Shown here in pieces: positions 60,509 through 64,000 of a DNA stretch of 64,000 bases. The stretch spans positions 1 through 64,000 of the forward strand of contig CANMJR010000011.1 of the NCBI GenBank assembly GCA_947498025.1, written 5' to 3'. Below the pieces are notes generated by a model that did no database searches, was not told the origin of the DNA, and saw only the letters and a program-made list of their open reading frames with translations. The position numbers and the translations under genes were made by a program. The first letter of the stretch is position 1, and each line of letters opens with the position of its first letter. The stretch is from Helicobacteraceae bacterium (GTDB lineage Bacteria; Campylobacterota; Campylobacteria; Campylobacterales; Sulfurimonadaceae).

Positions 60509-61711
60509 TTAACACCTTAAGTAACCCTCTTTTTTTAGGGTATCTCTTATCTCTTGCTGATGCTCTTCACCTTTTGTTTCCATGTGGATAGTAACATTCG
60601 CATCACCATAATCTAGCGATATAGAGGTTCTATCATAAGAGATATGAACAATATTTGCATTTAAATCTTTTAAAATTTCTGTGAGTCTCATCAAAGAACC
60701 CGGTTTATCAATCAAAGTGACTGTAACTTTCATCTTTCTTCCGGATTTTAGAAGCCCTTTTTCTATTATTACAGATAAAAGTGTAACATCTACATTTCCG
60801 CCGCTTAAGACCACTGCGACTTTTTTGCCCTTTAAATCTTCCAATTTATTATGTAAAAGTGCGGCAACTCCGACAGCACCGGCACCTTCAACAACAAGCT
60901 TCTGTCTCTCAAGAAGAAACAAAATGGCACTGGCAATCTCTTCGTCATCCACGCTTATAAATCTATCTACACTGCCTAGCATGTAACCGAGTGTAATTTC
61001 TGAAGTATCACGAACAGCTATTCCGTCCGCGATTGTTCGTACACTCAAGCTGTCAACTGCTTTTTTAAGGTCAAACGAGTTTTTAAGTGCGGGAGCACCG
61101 AGGGCACTCACTCCGATAACTTCTATTTTAGGATTTATACTTTTAATTGCACATGCCATGCCAGAGATAAGTCCGCCGCCGCCTACGGGAATAATCACAG
61201 CGTCAATATCTGCACATGCATTTAAAATATCAAGTGCAACTGTACCCTGACCTGCCATAACATCATCATCTTCAAAGGGGTGTACAAAAGTTAAAGAATT
61301 TTTTTCACCATAGGTTCGCGCATACGCATACGCCTCATCATAGTTTGAACCCGCGAGAATAACCTCTGCGCCATAATGTTTTACACCATTCACTTTTGTA
61401 AGCGGTGTTGATTCAGGCATAACTATCACGGCTTTTATGCCAAATTTTGAAGCCGAAAGAGCAACCCCTTGTGCATGGTTTCCGGCACTCGCAGCCACAA
61501 CTCCACATGCCTTTTGTTCTTGGCTTAAAAGTGATATTTTATTGTAAGCACCTCTTATTTTAAAAGCACCCGTAATCTGTAAATTCTCTTTTTTTAAGAA
61601 AACTTCACAACCTGATATTTCACTCAAATGGGGTGCGTAAGAGAATGGAGTATCGACTACAACATCTTTTATTCTTATTGCAGCTTCATTTATTTTATTT
61701 ATATCTAACAA
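60509..61711 (-). CDS. ilvA: Threonine dehydratase
   Basis: A 400-residue PLP enzyme with the PLP lysine in ITGAFKIRGAYNKI, SAGNHAQGVALSASKFG, the GGGGL phosphate loop in VIPVGGGGLISGMA, and a C-terminal ACT-type domain (VTVTLIDKPGSLMRLTEILKDLNANIVHISYDR). It deaminates threonine to 2-oxobutanoate for isoleucine synthesis, with feedback through the ACT domain. It lies 4 bases upstream of the WD40 gene and 12 bases after the CoA-binding gene. Confidence 0.93.
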   Translation of the reverse strand: MLDINKINEAAIRIKDVVVDTPFSYAPHLSEISGCEVFLKKENLQITGAFKIRGAYNKISLLSQEQKACGVVAASAGNHAQGVALSASKFGIKAVIVMPESTPLTKVNGVKHYGAEVILAGSNYDEAYAYARTYGEKNSLTFVHPFEDDDVMAGQGTVALDILNACADIDAVIIPVGGGGLISGMACAIKSINPKIEVIGVSALGAPALKNSFDLKKAVDSLSVRTIADGIAVRDTSEITLGYMLGSVDRFISVDDEEIASAILFLLERQKLVVEGAGAVGVAALLHNKLEDLKGKKVAVVLSGGNVDVTLLSVIIEKGLLKSGRKMKVTVTLIDKPGSLMRLTEILKDLNANIVHISYDRTSISLDYGDANVTIHMETKGEEHQQEIRDTLKKEGYLRC

Positions 61712-61723
61712 ATATTCAACCTC

Positions 61724-62149
61724 TTATAAACTTCTATGTTCTACCATACTACACATGTTTTGAACAACTTTCATGCCGGCATCTTTTGCCTTTTTGGCAG
61801 CTTCATTATTCACGATACCCTTTTGAGCCCAAAACACTTTTACATTGCCTTTGGCTATACAAGCATCGGCAACAGCGCCCAATGCGTCAGGTTTTCTAAA
61901 GATATTTACCATATCGACATCAAAAGGGATTTCTGCAAGCGAACGGTAAACCTTCTCACCCAGAATAGTCTCCTCTTTCGGATAAACAGGGACAATCTTA
62001 AACCCTTGCGATTGCAAATATTCTGCTACTCTATGGCTATCTTTGCTCGAATCAGGAGATAATCCCAACACCGCGATAGTCTTAACACTTTTAAAAATTT
62101 CTCTTATCTCTTGCTTATTTGAATTTATCAAAGGGAATTCACACTCCAT
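61724..62149 (-). CDS. CoA-binding domain protein (YccU-type)
   Basis: About 141 residues of Rossmann-type CoA-binding fold: VKTIAVLGLSPDSSKDSHRVAEYLQSQGFKIVPVYPKEETILGEKVYRSLAEI, DMVNIFRKPDALGAVADAC and FWAQKGIVNNEAAKKAKDAGMKVV. The catalytic halves of succinyl-CoA synthetase are absent; it probably binds CoA or a related ligand. The ATG at 62149 is preferred over a TTG two codons earlier. It is probably co-transcribed with ilvA. Confidence 0.88.
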   Translation of the reverse strand: MECEFPLINSNKQEIREIFKSVKTIAVLGLSPDSSKDSHRVAEYLQSQGFKIVPVYPKEETILGEKVYRSLAEIPFDVDMVNIFRKPDALGAVADACIAKGNVKVFWAQKGIVNNEAAKKAKDAGMKVVQNMCSMVEHRSL

Positions 62150-62312
62150 AATCAAGCCTTTTTTTTATTTCTTCGTGCCTGATTATAGTCAGATATAAAT
62201 AAGGTATAGATAAAGTTTAAACATGATTGCTTTGTCATTCTTTCATTCTATGTAGGTCAAATTAAACTTTAAAATGTATATTATTTCCTCATATCGAGAC
62301 TTTTTATATTTC

Positions 62313-62328
62313 TAGTTTGAAAATTGCA
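62313..62328 (+). promoter_or_regulatory. Candidate sigma-54 promoter of cowN copy 2
   Basis: TAGTTT-GAAAA-TTGCA, differing by one base from the site before the first cowN, with the same spacing to the gene and a similar ATTCATTTAAAAAAGGA leader. Confidence 0.55.
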
Positions 62329-62352
62329 TATTCATTTAAAAAAGGAATTTTT

Positions 62353-62652
62353 ATGCTCACGAAAGACAGATATATAACTTTTGAAAATATCGACTGCTAT
62401 GACGACGCAAAGTCTGTTGTAGATGCAATATATGAACTTTTTGCACAAAATCCTGAAGCTCACAATAAATTTTGGGAACGCTTTGAGAGTAAATTGCCAC
62501 AGGATTACGCCAACAATCATGTGGATGATTTAGGCAGAGATATACTCTATGAAGTGTGTTCTAATGTTTTTTATATAGAAGAGCTTTTTGAAAAATACGA
62601 CTTTATAAAAGGGATGGACTTACTCAAATGTGCAGAGTTTGATTGCTGTTAA
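62353..62652 (+). CDS. cowN: CowN, nitrogenase CO-protection protein, copy 2
   Basis: A 99-residue protein nearly identical to the copy at 43862 (LTKDRYITFENIDCYDDAKSV, YANNHVDDLGRDILYEVCSN, LKCAEFDCC), with about 12-15 differences by eye. The promoter and leader are duplicated too. It is separated from the main nif block by about 20 kb and is followed by a hemerythrin gene 53 bases later. Confidence 0.85.
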   Translation: MLTKDRYITFENIDCYDDAKSVVDAIYELFAQNPEAHNKFWERFESKLPQDYANNHVDDLGRDILYEVCSNVFYIEELFEKYDFIKGMDLLKCAEFDCC

Positions 62653-62705
62653 AACACATTTTACTTTGGAATAAGAAAATATAAACTACAGACAAGAGAG
62701 AGAAA

Positions 62706-63080
62706 ATGAGCGACAATTTACACCTGAACATAGAGAGTATGGATGAAAAACATGATGAATTTTTGGCTCTTCTTTCAAGTATTCAATCTTGTCCATCCAG
62801 TGAATTTATGCCTCTCTTTGAAGAGATGATATCCCATACAAAAGAGCATTTTGCTTACGAAGAAGAGATTATGAATAACCTCAAATTTTACGGAAAACAA
62901 GAGCATCTGGATGAACATGCGAATTTGCTCGGCGAGATGGAGTACTTCTACAACAAAGCCAAGAAGTTCCCCGCATTTGGCAAATCCTACATCCACGAAT
63001 ATGCCTATGATAAATTTAAACGCCACATTATCAACATAGATTCTCAACTTGCAATGTTTTTAAAAGAGCATGGTTTTTAA
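62706..63080 (+). CDS. Hemerythrin-like protein
   Basis: A 124-residue four-helix protein with the di-iron ligands in order: H in DEKHDEF, H..E in SHTKEHFAYEEEIM, H...H in KQEHLDEHANLL and H..D in KRHIINIDSQL. Such bacteriohemerythrins bind oxygen at a di-iron site and may store, sense or remove it. Lying after a cowN with a nitrogen-type promoter, it could help protect nitrogenase from oxygen; that link is inferred. Confidence 0.9.
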   Translation: MSDNLHLNIESMDEKHDEFLALLSSIQSCPSSEFMPLFEEMISHTKEHFAYEEEIMNNLKFYGKQEHLDEHANLLGEMEYFYNKAKKFPAFGKSYIHEYAYDKFKRHIINIDSQLAMFLKEHGF

Positions 63081-63157
63081 ATAGAGTAAAATTTGGAGTC
63101 GCAATCTATGATGTAGCATTGATTTAAGATAAGATACTGTTTTTTTTAAGGACGGTC

Positions 63158-63511
63158 ATGAAATATATTATAGACATGATAGATGATATGCGTGAAAATA
63201 TACAAAATGCCGAGGACTACACTCTTTTGGCGATGCTTTTAAAAGAAGAGAGTCCTGATAATTTACAAAATGCGGGTGAAAAAGTTATCACATCTTTTAC
63301 CATTGACCATGGCGCAAAACAGTTACAGTTAGGATTTTCAGATGGGGATGTTACGACAAAAACCTTATTAGATTGCGTAAATTTTTTGGAAATGCAAACG
63401 ATGATGTATGAAGTCATGGTAAAAGTATCAGATAACCATCCGCTCATGCCTGTAATCGGGTTTGGCGAAAACCATGAACAAAAACAATATACTTTTTTTG
63501 TGATGATTTAA
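63158..63511 (+). CDS. Hypothetical protein, 117 residues
   Basis: A soluble alpha/beta-looking protein (MKYIIDMIDDMRENIQNAEDYTLLAMLLKEE...TIDHGAKQLQLGFSDGDVTTKTLLDCVNFLEMQTMMYEVMVKVSDNHPLMPVIGFGENHEQKQYTFFVMI) that I do not recognise. AAGGA precedes the ATG. It lies 77 bases after the hemerythrin gene and might belong to the same nitrogen-linked set. Confidence 0.6.
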   Translation: MKYIIDMIDDMRENIQNAEDYTLLAMLLKEESPDNLQNAGEKVITSFTIDHGAKQLQLGFSDGDVTTKTLLDCVNFLEMQTMMYEVMVKVSDNHPLMPVIGFGENHEQKQYTFFVMI

Positions 63512-63528
63512 TTATAGTGGTGGCGGTC

Positions 63529-63802
63529 AAATATCGCAACATGCCAATATTGTTTTTATCTCAAGCAATGGCTAAGAATATGCATAAAAGTGTGTGTGGC
63601 ACCTATCTTCTGCATGCAAAAGCTGTTTGGCTTTTTTTCGTTCCCAAGCTCTAGCTTGGGAATGTATATTGCTCTATGCTAAATATATGTATGCATTCCC
63701 AATGAGGACATTGGGAACGAGAAAATATCGCAACATGCCAATATTGTTTTTATCTTAAGTAATAGCTAAGAATATGCATAAACGTGTGTGTCACCTAATC
63801 TT
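63529..63802 (+). repeat. Direct repeat pair split by a GTTCCCA palindromic element
   Basis: A roughly 79-base unit starting AATATCGCAACATGCC and ending TGTGTGTGNCACCTA occurs at 63529-63608 and again at 63723-63802 with few differences. Between them lies the palindromic element described in the next entry. The stretch 63512-63821 holds no supportable gene. Confidence 0.85.
63638..63721 (-). repeat. GTTCCCA...GGGAACGAG palindromic element, copy 2
   Basis: An inverted copy, relative to 30928-30997, of the two-hairpin element: CCCAAGCT-CT-AGCTTGGG and CCCAATG-AGGA-CATTGGG, with a different AT-rich middle. On the minus strand it starts CTCGTTCCC, like the copy in hsdS. Confidence 0.8.
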
Positions 63803-63821
63803 TATACTAACTTAATCATTT

Positions 63822-64000
63822 CTATGCGTATATTGATAATAAATATTTTGATCTAAGTTCAGAAACTATTTCTGAAGAATTATGCGATTTTAAAATAAGA
63901 TTCTTATTGGTTTTCAGCTCATCTTTGATACTAGAAATTATTTCTAATGCAGAGCCTCCGTCTTTTTTGTTTATGAAGTCAGACAAAGTATTCAATTGTT
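63822..64000 (-). CDS. Partial gene running off the right edge, unknown
   Basis: On the minus strand an open frame of 58 codons enters from the window edge and stops with TAG at 63824-63822 (QLNTLSDFINKKDGGSALEIISSIKDEL...). The sequence is helical and charged and not recognised. Codon content looks coding, but the length is too short to be sure. Confidence 0.45.
   Translation of the reverse strand, partial: QLNTLSDFINKKDGGSALEIISSIKDELKTNKNLILKSHNSSEIVSELRSKYLLSIYA

Overview
The window looks like chromosome from a nitrogen-fixing member of the Campylobacterota (Epsilonproteobacteria), most like Sulfurimonas or a close relative. The DNA is AT-rich. Two gene blocks match orders I recall from Campylobacter jejuni and Helicobacter pylori: gltX-yggT-slt-mobB-fbp-metG, and flgA-ubiX-coaD-tmk-hisS-speA-cysE-aspartate aminotransferase. 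A third block, ilvB-ilvH-lpxD, is also typical. Species assignment is inference; no rRNA gene is present.

Layout. 1-3200 is accessory: a truncated serpin lipoprotein, a LuxI/FeeM-type acyltransferase, a broken IS3 transposase fragment and a response regulator with a ribbon-helix-helix output domain. 3250-13025 is a conserved block: tRNA-Glu, gltX, yggT, slt, mobB, fbp, metG and others. 13040-14085 is a small arsenic operon with a clear ArsR operator but no efflux pump. 14080-18918 is an apparently intact two-gene RADAR anti-phage system (rdrB, rdrA). 19095-23210 is nif cluster A (nifT, a flavoprotein, an aldo/keto reductase, nifU). 23591-26949 holds a carotenoid-desaturase-like oxidoreductase, a DUF2141 protein, a Crp/Fnr regulator and a P-II protein. 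27005-33214 is a type I restriction-modification operon with a nested toxin-antitoxin pair; hsdR and hsdM each carry a disabling lesion and hsdS carries a repeat insertion. 33299-41083 holds an LpxR-like gene, rpoN and nif cluster B (ferredoxin, nifZ, nifW, flavodoxin, DUF269, nifX, nifN, nifE). 41404-44161 holds an ATPase/nuclease-like pair, an orphan antitoxin and the first cowN. 44212-62149 is mostly housekeeping and biosynthesis, including a tandem lpxD duplication and a WD40-plus-helical protein. 62353-64000 holds the second cowN, a hemerythrin and repeats.

How it fits together. NifE and NifN form the FeMo-cofactor scaffold. NifX, the DUF269 protein, NifU, NifW, NifZ and NifT help assemble or mature nitrogenase. 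The ferredoxin and flavodoxin are likely electron donors, and CowN protects nitrogenase from carbon monoxide. nifH, nifD, nifK, nifB, nifS and nifA are not in this window. By eye, seven promoters (nifE, nifU, the P-II gene, the ferredoxin gene, both cowN genes and a 76-residue gene divergent from the first cowN) share a -24/-12 motif resembling sigma-54 sites. Together with the local rpoN this suggests one nitrogen regulon. The least explained parts are the ATPase/PD-(D/E)XK pair at 41404-42973, the response regulator-RHH fusion, the lipoprotein serpin and the small divergent gene next to cowN.
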